From Bacillota bacterium (GTDB taxonomy: Bacteria > Bacillota > Bacilli > Bacillales > Cytobacillaceae): DNA of 55,787 nucleotides. Under the pieces are notes generated by a model. That model worked only from the letters and a program-made list of their open reading frames with translations. It was not told the DNA's origin and did no database searches. Of this stretch, positions 25,729 to 34,929 are shown one piece after another. The position numbers and the translations under genes were made by a program. The first letter of the stretch is position 1. Every line of letters starts with the position of its first letter. The stretch lies in NCBI GenBank assembly GCA_030705955.1, contig JAUZPL010000023.1:1-55787 (forward strand), read 5' to 3'.

Positions 25729-28065
25729 TTACTCTTCATTACTTGTTAAATCCAATACAGGCAATTTCTCATTTTCTGCATGTGTTGGTTTACGTAAATT
25801 AAAGAATGCCTTTACACAGAAGTATACTAGAGCAATGACCCCGATTAGGAAAATGGTATCTGGAATAGCACGAATAAGGAAGAGTTCATGGACGACCTTA
25901 TTACCAAAGAATATTTTTGGATCTCGTGAGTACCAATATCCCTTTTCATATGCCATTTTCAATTGGATAAACCCAACTGGTAGTAAGGAAATAAACACCA
26001 TTCCAATTAAACCTATATTGAGCATCCAGCATACAAATTTCAAAAGTTTGTCATTCCAAGCTTTTGGTTCAACAACATTTCTTAAGGCAAAGAGAAGTAA
26101 GGAAATAGCAAACATTCCATATACACCCATCATTGCAGCATGTGCATGTGCAGGGGTTAATTGTTGACCATGTTCAAAGTAGTTTACTGCTGGCAGGTTA
26201 ATTAAGAAGCCTAACACACCTGCTCCAACTAAATTCCAAAGTGCAGTAGAAATTAAGAACCAGAAAGTTGATTTATAAGGGAAATCAATTCCCCCGTCAC
26301 GAAGCATTTTATACTGTTCATAAGCTTCTAGAATAAGAAGTGTTAGCGGAATAATTTCTAAAGCTGAAAAGACTGAACCTAATCCAATCCAAATCTCCGA
26401 AGATCCATTATAGTAATAATGGTGTCCAATTCCTATTACACCACTTCCAAGTAAAATCGTAATCTGGAAGTATAGTGAGCGAACAGTTGAACTCTTTGTA
26501 ACAAGTTTCAATTGAACTAACAAGAACCCAATTATGACAACTGCAAAGACCTCAAATACACCTTCTACCCATAAATGCACAATCCACCAGCGCCAGTAAT
26601 CAGCCATTGTATAGCTGGTATCTGGATTAATAAAGAATGCAAAGCAGTAGAATAATGGAACAGCAATTGACGCGTAGAAGAATAGGTGTACAAGTCCTCC
26701 TTTATCGCTCTCTTGTTTCAATGAATTCTTTATACCCCTGTAGACAATAACTAACCATATTATCATACCTGCTGCTAATAGATATTGCCAGAAACGCCCA
26801 AGTTCAAGGTATTCCCATCCCTGGTGGCCAAACATAAACCATTCATTTCCAAGAAATCCTTTTGCACCTAACCATTGCCCTATAACACTACCAAAAACAA
26901 GGATGATTAAAGCCCAGAAAAGGAGATCCACTAATAACCCCTGTCGTTTTGGTTCTCTGCCGCCAACAAGAGGTGCTACGTAAATTCCAAGTCCTAGCCA
27001 TGATGTGGCAATCCAAAAAATAGCTAACTGTAAATGTAATCCTTTTGCAATGCTAAATGGTAAAACCTTCGTAATCCATTTAATGCCAAAGAAGCTTTCT
27101 GGATCTGTGTAGTAATGTGCTAATAATGCCCCAAACATAACCTGTATGAAGAATAGGAGTGAAACTATAACAAAGTATTTACTTACTTTTATTTGTGAAG
27201 ATGTAACAGGAATCTTCCTTAAATCAAATTTCGGGAAATTTCCTGGAGTATAGGCCTCTTTCATCCCTAAATGGTAACGATAGAAGAAATAAAGAATAAG
27301 TGCCATAAATAATGAAAAAATGGTAATGCTTACTCCACTCCATAGGATAGAGGAATAGGTTAAAGCATTCCCCGCATCCTGGTAATATGGCCAGTTATTC
27401 GTATAAGATATTTTATCATTTGGACGATCTGTACTTGATAGCCAGGCTGTCCAGAAAAAGAAATCAGATATTTGTGTAATTTGATCTCCATTTGCCACCC
27501 ATGCGCGGTTTTTCGTTGGTAAATCCGTGTTTTTAATTAGATTCGGCTGTAATCCCCAGCCGTCTCCTTTTGTAAATATTTTATGATAATACTTCTGTAC
27601 CTGCTCTAATCCATATGCTTGCGCATTTGTTAATACTAAAGTATCGGTCTTTTTGATATAGCGGTTTTTTCTCATTTCCTTTATGACATTCTCACGGATA
27701 ACAGTTTCTTTATCCTTCGAAATTTCTGCAAAAAGTTTTCCATCCTCTTTTTTTGCATAATAGTTCTGCATGCCTTCTGTATAAACCTTTAAAGCCTCAG
27801 CTGTATAATCTGGTCCCATATATGAACCATTTCCTAGAACCGTTCCATAGTCCATTAATGCATATTTTTGAAAGACAGCTTGTCCACTTTGTATGAAATC
27901 CTTTGGAATAAGAGTCTTACCATTTTGATCAGTGACATGCGGTCTTGGAGCTTCTGTTTTAAAAATCCAAAATCCTCCAACTAGTAAAATAGTAAATACA
28001 AGAATTAAAGTAGATACACAGATTGATTTAATATAACTTTTTTTAATATTTTTTTTATTTCCCAT
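25729..28065 (-). CDS. norZ: Quinol-dependent nitric oxide reductase (qNOR type)
   Basis: 778 residues. It reduces two NO to N2O at the cytoplasmic membrane with electrons from menaquinol. One N-terminal helix is followed by a large outside domain that replaces NorC and lacks a CxxCH heme c site, as in qNOR; the NorB core then has about 12 helices. Heme and metal ligands are in KGLHLQLAIFW, HLWVEGVFEVF, GIGHHYYYNG and PAHAHAAMMG. ATG at 28065 has AGAGG nine bases before; the ATG three codons upstream touches that site. A Crp/Fnr-like box lies upstream. It serves NO detoxification or denitrification. Confidence 0.92.
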   Translation of the reverse strand: MGNKKNIKKSYIKSICVSTLILVFTILLVGGFWIFKTEAPRPHVTDQNGKTLIPKDFIQSGQAVFQKYALMDYGTVLGNGSYMGPDYTAEALKVYTEGMQNYYAKKEDGKLFAEISKDKETVIRENVIKEMRKNRYIKKTDTLVLTNAQAYGLEQVQKYYHKIFTKGDGWGLQPNLIKNTDLPTKNRAWVANGDQITQISDFFFWTAWLSSTDRPNDKISYTNNWPYYQDAGNALTYSSILWSGVSITIFSLFMALILYFFYRYHLGMKEAYTPGNFPKFDLRKIPVTSSQIKVSKYFVIVSLLFFIQVMFGALLAHYYTDPESFFGIKWITKVLPFSIAKGLHLQLAIFWIATSWLGLGIYVAPLVGGREPKRQGLLVDLLFWALIILVFGSVIGQWLGAKGFLGNEWFMFGHQGWEYLELGRFWQYLLAAGMIIWLVIVYRGIKNSLKQESDKGGLVHLFFYASIAVPLFYCFAFFINPDTSYTMADYWRWWIVHLWVEGVFEVFAVVIIGFLLVQLKLVTKSSTVRSLYFQITILLGSGVIGIGHHYYYNGSSEIWIGLGSVFSALEIIPLTLLILEAYEQYKMLRDGGIDFPYKSTFWFLISTALWNLVGAGVLGFLINLPAVNYFEHGQQLTPAHAHAAMMGVYGMFAISLLLFALRNVVEPKAWNDKLLKFVCWMLNIGLIGMVFISLLPVGFIQLKMAYEKGYWYSRDPKIFFGNKVVHELFLIRAIPDTIFLIGVIALVYFCVKAFFNLRKPTHAENEKLPVLDLTSNEE

Positions 28066-28102
28066 TTCTAACATCCTCTCCCCGGAAAATATACTTTAAA
28101 TA

Positions 28103-28118
28103 CGTGAAACATATCACA
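28103..28118. promoter_or_regulatory. Crp/Fnr-type box upstream of the nitric oxide reductase gene
   Basis: On the minus strand TGTGATATGTTTCACG fits TGTGA-N6-TCACa. It is centred 45 bases before the start codon. The best -10 (TATATT, 28093-28088) would put the box at about -30, not at the activating -41.5 position. Confidence 0.45.
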
Positions 28119-28150
28119 TAACAAAGGATAAAATCAGGCAAAATTTTCAT

Positions 28151-29302
28151 TTATGATGAAATTCCTAAACCGAGATACTCATTTAAAGACATTTCACAAT
28201 TATATTCAGTAAAGGAAACACCTTTTTTTGAAACTTCTAATTTTAATGGAATGATACCAGCCTTTTCCCAAACCAGTTTCAACTCCATTGCATAATCCTC
28301 ATTTTCTGTGAATGCTATTCCACAGTCACCACCACCTGCACCAGATGATTTGCCGCTTCCAAAGGTTTCCGCTAAATCACTTAGTTTTTTTAAAAGTGGT
28401 GTTTCTATTGAAAGATTTGCAGTTTTCATTAACATTTTTAGGGCATTTCGGTTTATGGTTAAACTCGCTACAGCATCTTTGCAATCTTTAGTTTCAAAGC
28501 TTCTTATTAAATTGATTACCGCTTTTTTGCTTTCTTGCAAGAAATTGCTGTACAGTTTATGATTACGTATCTTTTCAACCTTATTAATCATTGGCCCGGT
28601 TCTTGCGGGCTCACCAGTCCACCCAACACAAAGGTTAAGCGATGCCGGCGGGTATAATGAAGTAATATTTAAATTTGGCCAAGATTTCATGATTAATTCA
28701 CTTATACTGCCATTTCTATTTAGTTCATTTAACACCCATTCCGGCTGAAAGGATGAATATGCCAACCATCCCCCAAAGGTTGATGCCGCAATATCTACTC
28801 CTGAACCATTCTTTTGGGTTAATAAATGGGCAATTGCTGAAAGCTTAAATACCTGCTCTAGTGTAGGTTGAAACCGGGCAATACTATTTACAGTGAGAAT
28901 GGATGAAATAACTGCGACAACAACAGCAGCACTTGAGCCTAATCCATACTTCCGTCCCGTTAAAGGATCGTCTAAATCGCTCTTAATCGTTAATTGAATA
29001 GGCTTTAAAGGGATGGAATTTTCTCGCAAAAATTGATTCGCTATTAAAATCGAATTTTGTATAAAATGCAACCGGGAATCTACGATATTAAACTGAATAT
29101 GTTTATCATCAAAATTCCAAGTAACATTGATCAACCCTAATTGTGGAAGTGAAATTCGATTTTCTGAGCTATGCTCAATATTAACTGTAATATACCGATT
29201 AATCGCAACAACGACAGCTTGTTGGTTAGGCTCCAGGACTGCATAGTCTCCTGCAATAAGGAGTTTACCCGGTACCCTCACTCTATAGCTTGAAAAAGTC
29301 AT
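28151..29302 (-). CDS. mvaK2: Phosphomevalonate kinase
   Basis: 383 residues, GHMP kinase family, EC 2.7.4.2. It phosphorylates mevalonate-5-phosphate to the diphosphate. It starts VRVPGKLLIAGDYAVLEP (motif 1), has the ATP loop KYGLGSSAAVVVAV (motif 2) and the closing GSGKSSGAGGGDCGIAF (motif 3). ATG at 29302 has AAGGGG eight bases before. It is third in the leftward order mvaK1-mvaD-mvaK2, as in Gram-positive cocci. The reductase, synthase and isomerase genes of the pathway are not in this window. Confidence 0.92.
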   Translation of the reverse strand: MTFSSYRVRVPGKLLIAGDYAVLEPNQQAVVVAINRYITVNIEHSSENRISLPQLGLINVTWNFDDKHIQFNIVDSRLHFIQNSILIANQFLRENSIPLKPIQLTIKSDLDDPLTGRKYGLGSSAAVVVAVISSILTVNSIARFQPTLEQVFKLSAIAHLLTQKNGSGVDIAASTFGGWLAYSSFQPEWVLNELNRNGSISELIMKSWPNLNITSLYPPASLNLCVGWTGEPARTGPMINKVEKIRNHKLYSNFLQESKKAVINLIRSFETKDCKDAVASLTINRNALKMLMKTANLSIETPLLKKLSDLAETFGSGKSSGAGGGDCGIAFTENEDYAMELKLVWEKAGIIPLKLEVSKKGVSFTEYNCEMSLNEYLGLGISS

Positions 29303-29373
29303 TGTTATTCGCCCCTTCATCCCTAAGTCATATTTATTTTTTTACATGATCTTTCGATTTCAGTTCATATCCT

Positions 29374-30351
29374 TTAAGCCAATAATTGAACGCCAGGTCC
29401 AATACGTGAGGAATACACATCCCGTATAGCTGGCAGCGAGTGTAATGACTCTTTAACAGCCTGTTCGTCCTGCGGCAAACAAATTATTTTTACATTGGGC
29501 CCTGCATCAATAGTGAAATATGCATGCAATCCTATTGATCTTAGTTCTTGTACTTTTTGGATCACATCAATTGTTGCGCTTTGCCAATATAAAAACGGAG
29601 GATTTGCACCTAATGTTGTTGCATGCATCTTGAGTGCATTTGCTTCTGTAACCCTGCCAAGCTCATCAAAGTCTCTTTCTTGAATGGCTTTTTTAGCAAT
29701 TATTAGATCCTTCTCAGCTTCAATCGGCCAACTTGAATAAAATGGCGAGGTTTCTACTACCCTTTTCATTCCTTCCCTGCTTAAAACTTTTTTTTGATTA
29801 GCAGTTATAAGAACAGATAAGATAGAAATGTCCCAAGAATCATGGGCGATAATTGGCTTAGCAAAGGAATCAGACCCATCTTCTTCTTCTCCTTTTTGCC
29901 ACTCAACAAATCCCCCATAAATGGATCGGCAGGCAGATCCTGAACCTAGTCTAGCTATTTTTGACAGCGTTCTATTATCTATGTCAAGACCAATTGCCTT
30001 TGTTGATGCGGCTGCTAATGCAGCATACCCTGATGCAGAGGAGGCGAAACCAGCGGCAGTTGGTACCTTATTGTTTGATTTAACAATTGCAAATAATTCT
30101 TTCCCAGACATTTTTCTAACGATGTTAAGAAAACGAGTTACTTTTTGCGTTTCAGCTTCGTTTGTTAAGCTTCCATTTAGGATAAATACATCCTCATATA
30201 GATGTGTACAAAATTCAACAGTAGTCGTTGTATAAAACTTATCTAGGGTGATAGAGAGACTGCTGTTCATTGGCAAGAAAAGAGTTTCATCCCGTTTTCC
30301 CCAATATTTAATAAGTGCAATATTCGTATGTGCCATTGCAGTTGCCTTCAT
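29374..30351 (-). CDS. mvaD: Diphosphomevalonate decarboxylase
   Basis: 325 residues, EC 4.1.1.33. It makes isopentenyl diphosphate from mevalonate diphosphate with ATP. Signs are MAHTNIALIKYWGKRDE at the start, LPMNSSLSITLD, the loop AAGFASSASGYAALA and the closing TIDAGPNVKIIC. Length is typical. The start is ATG after GGGGG. It lies between the mevalonate kinase (43 bases upstream) and phosphomevalonate kinase (71 bases downstream) genes on the same strand, so the three are one operon. Confidence 0.94.
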   Translation of the reverse strand: MKATAMAHTNIALIKYWGKRDETLFLPMNSSLSITLDKFYTTTTVEFCTHLYEDVFILNGSLTNEAETQKVTRFLNIVRKMSGKELFAIVKSNNKVPTAAGFASSASGYAALAAASTKAIGLDIDNRTLSKIARLGSGSACRSIYGGFVEWQKGEEEDGSDSFAKPIIAHDSWDISILSVLITANQKKVLSREGMKRVVETSPFYSSWPIEAEKDLIIAKKAIQERDFDELGRVTEANALKMHATTLGANPPFLYWQSATIDVIQKVQELRSIGLHAYFTIDAGPNVKIICLPQDEQAVKESLHSLPAIRDVYSSRIGPGVQLLA

Positions 30352-30394
30352 CTTTATCCCCCGTTTCAGCTTAAATCTTTTTAAAACAGCAAAA

Positions 30395-31348
30395 TTATTC
30401 CAATTTATTCCCTAATGAGAAATTCCAGGTTTTACTTGCACCAGCTATTAAAAATGCTTTAGCAAGAGATTTTGCATGGCTTGCATTTTTTGCAAGAGCA
30501 ATAACACATCCCCCTCTGCCGCCACCTGTCAATTTTGCCCCAAGCGCGCCTGCTTTTCGAGCTGCATGGACAAGTTTATTAATTCCATCATCACTTACTC
30601 CCAATGATGTTAATTCTTCTTGAGCTAAATCTAAAAGATGTCCAAGAATTTTCAAATGGCCCCCAGAAAGAGCTGTTCTTGCCGTATAAGTAATTTCCTC
30701 TAAATGTTCCATAGAAGCATTCGTTTTATGTTGGTCGGTTTTATATTTTTCTTTTACACCACTAACAGCGGATAAAGTGTCCCCAACTCTTCCGGAATCC
30801 GCCACAACAAGATGGATGGGTGCTCCAATTTGTATTTGATCTATTTCTCTATCTTTTTGAAACCAGATTGGAGTTTCACCTGAAGCTGCCGCCATATCGA
30901 TTCCACTTGGATTTCCATGTGCATGGGTTTCAGAAATGTTCACTAAAGAGCTTAAAACTTTTTGATTAAGCTCACGTTTGTAATAAGTAAATAGGCTTCT
31001 CACAATCGCAATAGCTACTGCGGCACTTGAGCCCAAACCTCTCCCTAACGGGATAGTCGATTCAAGTCGGATTAAAAGCCCTTTTGGATGTGGAGTTAAA
31101 ACCTTTAATGTTTCAACAACACAAGCAGCAATTCCCTTCATTTTATTTGGTACTGTTGAAAGGTATCCGTCATAATAGTCACAAGAAATTCTAATACTCT
31201 CAGGAATTTCTTCAACAAACGATTTTACCTCAATTAATGGAAAGGGCAGTGCAATTGCCGGTTTCCCATAAACAACGGAGTGCTCCCCAACTAAAATCAA
31301 TTTACCATGTGCCTTGCCCAACGCAACCTTTTGAGAGAGTTGAACCAT
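30395..31348 (-). CDS. mvaK1: Mevalonate kinase
   Basis: 317 residues, EC 2.7.1.36, the first ATP step of the lower mevalonate pathway. Motifs: GKLILVGEHSVVYGKPAIA (motif 1), PLGRGLGSSAAVAIAIV (ATP loop) and KLTGGGRGGCVIALA (motif 3). The start is ATG at 31348, ten bases after GAGGT. It is the first gene of the mvaK1-mvaD-mvaK2 unit. Model bacilli such as B. subtilis use the methylerythritol route, so this cluster is noteworthy in an apparent Bacillaceae genome. Confidence 0.93.
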   Translation of the reverse strand: MVQLSQKVALGKAHGKLILVGEHSVVYGKPAIALPFPLIEVKSFVEEIPESIRISCDYYDGYLSTVPNKMKGIAACVVETLKVLTPHPKGLLIRLESTIPLGRGLGSSAAVAIAIVRSLFTYYKRELNQKVLSSLVNISETHAHGNPSGIDMAAASGETPIWFQKDREIDQIQIGAPIHLVVADSGRVGDTLSAVSGVKEKYKTDQHKTNASMEHLEEITYTARTALSGGHLKILGHLLDLAQEELTSLGVSDDGINKLVHAARKAGALGAKLTGGGRGGCVIALAKNASHAKSLAKAFLIAGASKTWNFSLGNKLE

Positions 31349-31558
31349 CTAGATTGATACCTCACAATTCTTTAGGGAAACTCCCCCAATGTTCATTAGA
31401 TAAATCAATTCAAAGCAAAATATGTATGAAACATGACTATTGCCTTCAATGATTGTGACCAACAAACTCCTTTACGGTTAAAATGAAATATATTCTTTAC
31501 TATTTGCAAATGAAATGAATACATACACGTACAAGATTCAGACGTTTTTCTATAGGAT

Positions 31559-31786
31559 TCATTTCACCTTTTCAATAAGTTGACTTAACACAAACCCTAT
31601 TAATGCCCCTATTAGCCCAAAAAACAATGGTTTATGTGGTTCCTTTGGTGCGAAAAAATAACATCCAAGGATTGTAATACTACAAATTAGTAATGTTCGA
31701 ACCAGTTCCTTAATATTAACCAATTCCTCCCAAACCTCTATATTTTCTTCGGGAGGTTGGTCAACGTGTTTCATTTCAAAGGCCAT
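31559..31786 (-). CDS. Small two-helix membrane protein
   Basis: 75 residues: a polar, acidic front (VDQPPEENIEVWEELVNIKE) and two membrane helices (LLICSITILGCYFFA and PLFFGLIGALIGFVLSQLI), ending with lysines. GGGAG lies 11 bases before the ATG. It is on the same strand as, and 47 bases downstream of, the truncated chlorite dismutase-like fragment, so the Fnr-type promoter at 32090-32131 may now drive it. No family is recognised. Confidence 0.6.
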   Translation of the reverse strand: MAFEMKHVDQPPEENIEVWEELVNIKELVRTLLICSITILGCYFFAPKEPHKPLFFGLIGALIGFVLSQLIEKVK

Positions 31787-31833
31787 TTACGAAACTGCTC
31801 CCTTTAAATATATTGTTTCAAGGCTTCTTCCAT

Positions 31834-32067
31834 TTAAAAATACCGTCCAACAATAAATGGATATTCATCTTTTGTATACAATCTGGCTTTGCATTCTCTT
31901 AATTTTCGAACACAAGCGACAAGCAATCCTAAATCATTTGTCTCAAAAGATAGTAACCATTCATAGTCACCTAATCCGAAAGCATGAGCACCGTTGGTTA
32001 AAATTCCAGGAACAAATTCTTGACCTACCACTCCATGATCTTTTAAAAGAGCCCCTCTTTCTTTCAT
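31834..32067 (-). pseudogene. 3' remnant of a chlorite dismutase/HemQ-family gene
   Basis: 77 codons encode only the C-terminal third of the family: ERGALLKDHG, then AFGLGDYEWLLSFETNDL, and an end like EYPFIVGRYF. This is closest in memory to the actinobacterial HemQ type. The segment with the proximal heme histidine and all earlier parts are missing. An in-frame TAA lies four codons before the ATG, and there is no ribosome binding site. A complete-looking promoter sits immediately upstream, with +1 expected at about 32083, as if a deletion had joined the promoter to the gene's 3' end. It is probably non-functional. Confidence 0.7.
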
Positions 32068-32089
32068 TATCCAGTCTTAGGACTTTATC

Positions 32090-32131
32090 ATCTTACAAAG
32101 GTTTTATCAAAAAAACATTGATATAGGTCAA
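32090..32131 (-). promoter_or_regulatory. Crp/Fnr-type class II promoter
   Basis: Palindrome TTGATATAGGTCAA (32118-32131) fits TTGAY-N4-RTCAA. On the minus strand a -10, TAAGAT (32095-32090), implies +1 at 32083. The box centre, 32124.5, is then at -41.5, the position for class II activation. Confidence 0.6.
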
Positions 32132-32227
32132 AATTTAAACAGATACATTAATTTGAGGGTTTCCCCCAAAATCATTGATTAAAAATGTTAGTTTTCATTA
32201 AATTAATTGGTAAACATTCTTTATTAG

Positions 32228-32366
32228 ATTAGAAAAACTTGGCGTTCGCCAAGTCCTTAGGTGGCGAATGCCTTAGTTTTTCTTATGCGATTTAAGAGTT
32301 GATTTCAATAACGGAAGTTAACACGCTTTAGCGCTTTAATAAAGTTAAACTTTCCTACTTGCTAAA
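32228..32366. repeat. 139-bp dispersed intergenic repeat, copy 2
   Basis: Same orientation as 2419-2557, with about four differences, two of them near the 3' end. The hairpin half is identical. It lies between the truncated heme-enzyme gene and the VOC gene; the second hairpin module found beside copy 1 is absent. Confidence 0.85.
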
Positions 32367-32370
32367 AATA

Positions 32371-32398
32371 AGAAGCTACCATAAAGCTGGTAGCTTCC
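32371..32398 (-). terminator. Terminator of the VOC gene
   Basis: GAAGCTACC and GGTAGCTTC form a 9-bp stem. On the minus strand it is followed by TTATTTTT. Confidence 0.8.
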
Positions 32399-32405
32399 TT
32401 GCCTT

Positions 32406-32798
32406 TTACAATCCTGATGGCTGAAAAAGCTCGAGCTTTTCACCATCTGGGCCTTTAAAAAAGATATATTTTGTCCCATTTTTGAAGGACAATATTTCTG
32501 TATTTGTAAAAATGACTTTTAAGGATTTCAGTCTTTCAATCTCTTCTTCTATATTTTCTACAGTGAAGGCAATATGGTTTACCTTTCCTTCATCAGGATA
32601 ATTTTTATTCCTTCCTGAAACCAGCTCAACAAAAATTTGCCCTGTTTCTTTATTTCCTAAAAAAACAAGTTGAATAGCTGAATCTTCTAGTTGTAAATGT
32701 TCGATTAAATCCAATCCCAAAATATCTCTATAAAAAGAGATGGAGGTTTCCAAATCATTTACCATCACACCAACATGTTCTAGTTTTTTAATAGCCAT
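32406..32798 (-). CDS. VOC-family (glyoxalase-like) protein
   Basis: 130 residues of two beta-alpha-beta-beta-beta units. KLEHVGVMVNDLETSISFYRD begins the first (His8 as metal ligand). FVELVSG follows, then NHIAFTVENIEEEI begins the second, and the last ligand Glu is in GEKLELFQP. The set of two His and two Glu fits glyoxalase I or methylmalonyl-CoA epimerase-like metalloenzymes. Length matches short bacterial glyoxalase I. The start is ATG after GAGAGG. Substrate unproven. Single gene with its own terminator. Confidence 0.8.
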   Translation of the reverse strand: MAIKKLEHVGVMVNDLETSISFYRDILGLDLIEHLQLEDSAIQLVFLGNKETGQIFVELVSGRNKNYPDEGKVNHIAFTVENIEEEIERLKSLKVIFTNTEILSFKNGTKYIFFKGPDGEKLELFQPSGL

Positions 32799-32938
32799 TT
32801 TATAACAACCTCTCTTTTAATTTATACATAAAGTATATGGAATTTAGTTGGTTTTAACAATTTTGAATAGTTGACTTAATTTTCAAATAATATATATTAA
32901 ACTTAGGATTACGAAATTTTTTTAGGAGGAGAGTTTTT

Positions 32939-34753
32939 ATGGAAAAATCAGTTGAGAAAAGACTAACCCGTACTGAGGTCCCAGTTGAATTAACTTGGAA
33001 TCTGGATGATTTGTTTGTTTCTAATTTAGAATGGGAAAATGAATTGGAAAAAATTAAGCGGGACATAACAAGTTTTGAGCGATATAAAGGAACATTACAT
33101 ACTGGTTCAAAAGCATTATTAGATTGTTTACTGGCCCAGGAACAGCTTTACATGAAGCTAGTTAAGGCGTTAACCTATGTTGAGTTAAAGCAATCAACAG
33201 ATGGAACAGATCCAATTAATCAAGCAAATTCTGCAAAATTTGCAAGCTTGTATACTAACCTAAACACTAAACTATCCTTTATTGATTCAGAAATTCTTGC
33301 CCTTGAAGATGGAAAAGTTGAACGTTATCTGATAGAAGAGCCAGAATTAGAGGTATTCCGCAACAACCTCCAAGATCTTCTTGCAAGGAAAAAACATAAG
33401 CTTTCACAAGAAACTGAAGAAGCACTTGCATCTCTTGGTGAAGTTCAAGAATCACCCTATCAAATATATCAAATGGCAAAATTAGCAGATATGCAATTTG
33501 CTCCTATCTATAACGTAGATGGAGATGAACTTGCCGTCTCCTTCGCACTATTTGAAAACCGCTATGAGTTTTCAGCCGATACACAACTGCGCAGAAAAGC
33601 ATATCAATCTTTTATTTCAACGTTAAAACAATATAAAAACACGATTGCTGCAGCGTACGCAACTGAGGTAGCAAAGCAAGTAGCCTTTTCACGATTACGA
33701 AAGTATGAATCGGTTACCCATATGCTTTTAGAACCACAACATGTAACAATTGAAATGTACAACAATCAACTGGATGTTATTTTTAAAGAGCTAGCTCCAC
33801 ATATGCGCAAATTTGCGAATTTAAAGAAGAAGGTATTAGGACTTGACAAAATGAAGTTCTGTGATTTAAAGGCACCTCTAGATCCTGAATTTAATCCAGA
33901 AACATCATATGTTGAAGCAAGTGAATTAATCCTTGAAGCTATTAAAGTAATGGGTCCTGAGTATAGTGACATTATCGCGAAAGGGTTTAAGGAAAGATGG
34001 GTTGACCTTGCTGATAATATTGGAAAATCAACGGGAGCATTTTGTTCAAGTCCATATGGTGCACATCCTTACATTCTGACAACCTGGCAAAATAATATGC
34101 GTGGTGCCTTCACTCTAGCCCATGAGTTTGGCCATGCGGGACATTTTTATTTAGCAAATAAAAATCAGAGAATTATTAATGTTAGCCCTTCTACCTATTT
34201 TGTTGAAGCACCATCAACCATGAACGAGCTTTTATTGGGGCAATATCTACTTAAGAAACATGAAGATATTGAAATGCGCCGTTGGGTTATCCTTCAACTG
34301 CTAGGAACCTATTATCATAATTTTGTCACCCATTTACTTGAAGGTGAATATCAGCGCAGAGTATATGCATTAGCTGAAAATGGAGAAGCACTTACAGCAA
34401 AGGTACTTTCTGAAGTGACCTCCACAGTGCTATCTGAATTCTGGGAAGATACAGTAGAAATTGATGAGGGAGCAAGTCTAACATGGATGCGGCAGCCTCA
34501 CTATTACATGGGCTTATATCCATACACCTATTCTGCTGGTTTAACAGTATCAACTGCTGTTGCGCAGATGATTCAAGAGGAAGGTCGTCCAGCTGTAGAC
34601 CGATGGCTTGAAGTACTTCGTGCCGGTGGTACAATGAAACCACTGGATCTTATAAAACATGCCGGAATAGATATGTCAAAGCCTGATTCCATTAGAAAGG
34701 CTGTAACATATGTCGGCTCCCTTATAGATGAATTGGAACAGTTGTATAAGTAA
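32939..34753 (+). CDS. pepF: Oligoendopeptidase F
   Basis: 604 residues, zinc metallopeptidase of family M3B, which cuts peptides of about 7-17 residues in the cytosol. The zinc site is HEFGH at H395-H399, with the third ligand Glu in APSTMNELLLG. The N-terminal helical domain begins at TWNLDDLF, and the end carries YTYSAGLTVSTAVAQ and IKHAGIDMSKP, all usual for PepF. The start is ATG after TTAGGAGGAG. It is a single gene with a clear terminator. Confidence 0.94.
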   Translation: MEKSVEKRLTRTEVPVELTWNLDDLFVSNLEWENELEKIKRDITSFERYKGTLHTGSKALLDCLLAQEQLYMKLVKALTYVELKQSTDGTDPINQANSAKFASLYTNLNTKLSFIDSEILALEDGKVERYLIEEPELEVFRNNLQDLLARKKHKLSQETEEALASLGEVQESPYQIYQMAKLADMQFAPIYNVDGDELAVSFALFENRYEFSADTQLRRKAYQSFISTLKQYKNTIAAAYATEVAKQVAFSRLRKYESVTHMLLEPQHVTIEMYNNQLDVIFKELAPHMRKFANLKKKVLGLDKMKFCDLKAPLDPEFNPETSYVEASELILEAIKVMGPEYSDIIAKGFKERWVDLADNIGKSTGAFCSSPYGAHPYILTTWQNNMRGAFTLAHEFGHAGHFYLANKNQRIINVSPSTYFVEAPSTMNELLLGQYLLKKHEDIEMRRWVILQLLGTYYHNFVTHLLEGEYQRRVYALAENGEALTAKVLSEVTSTVLSEFWEDTVEIDEGASLTWMRQPHYYMGLYPYTYSAGLTVSTAVAQMIQEEGRPAVDRWLEVLRAGGTMKPLDLIKHAGIDMSKPDSIRKAVTYVGSLIDELEQLYK

Positions 34754-34768
34754 TTGAATTTTAAATTT

Positions 34769-34796
34769 GCACGTATTTTATTACGTGCTTTTTTTC
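34769..34796 (+). terminator. pepF terminator
   Basis: GCACGTA and TACGTGC around a 6-base loop, followed by seven T. Confidence 0.85.
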
Positions 34797-34929
34797 TGTT
34801 AAAAGGTATAAGTCAATAGGTAGCCTTACTATCCGGATTTTAAAAGAATTCATGAAACTATAATTTTTTTTTGATATTTTTCATTTTAATTCTGTTAAAA
34901 TATGAGTAATAAGATACCGGGGGCCAACT

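Noticed and set aside
31237-31452. 71-codon plus-strand frame at the mvaK1 start
   Set aside because: Mostly antisense to mvaK1, no ribosome site, and composition unlike a protein.
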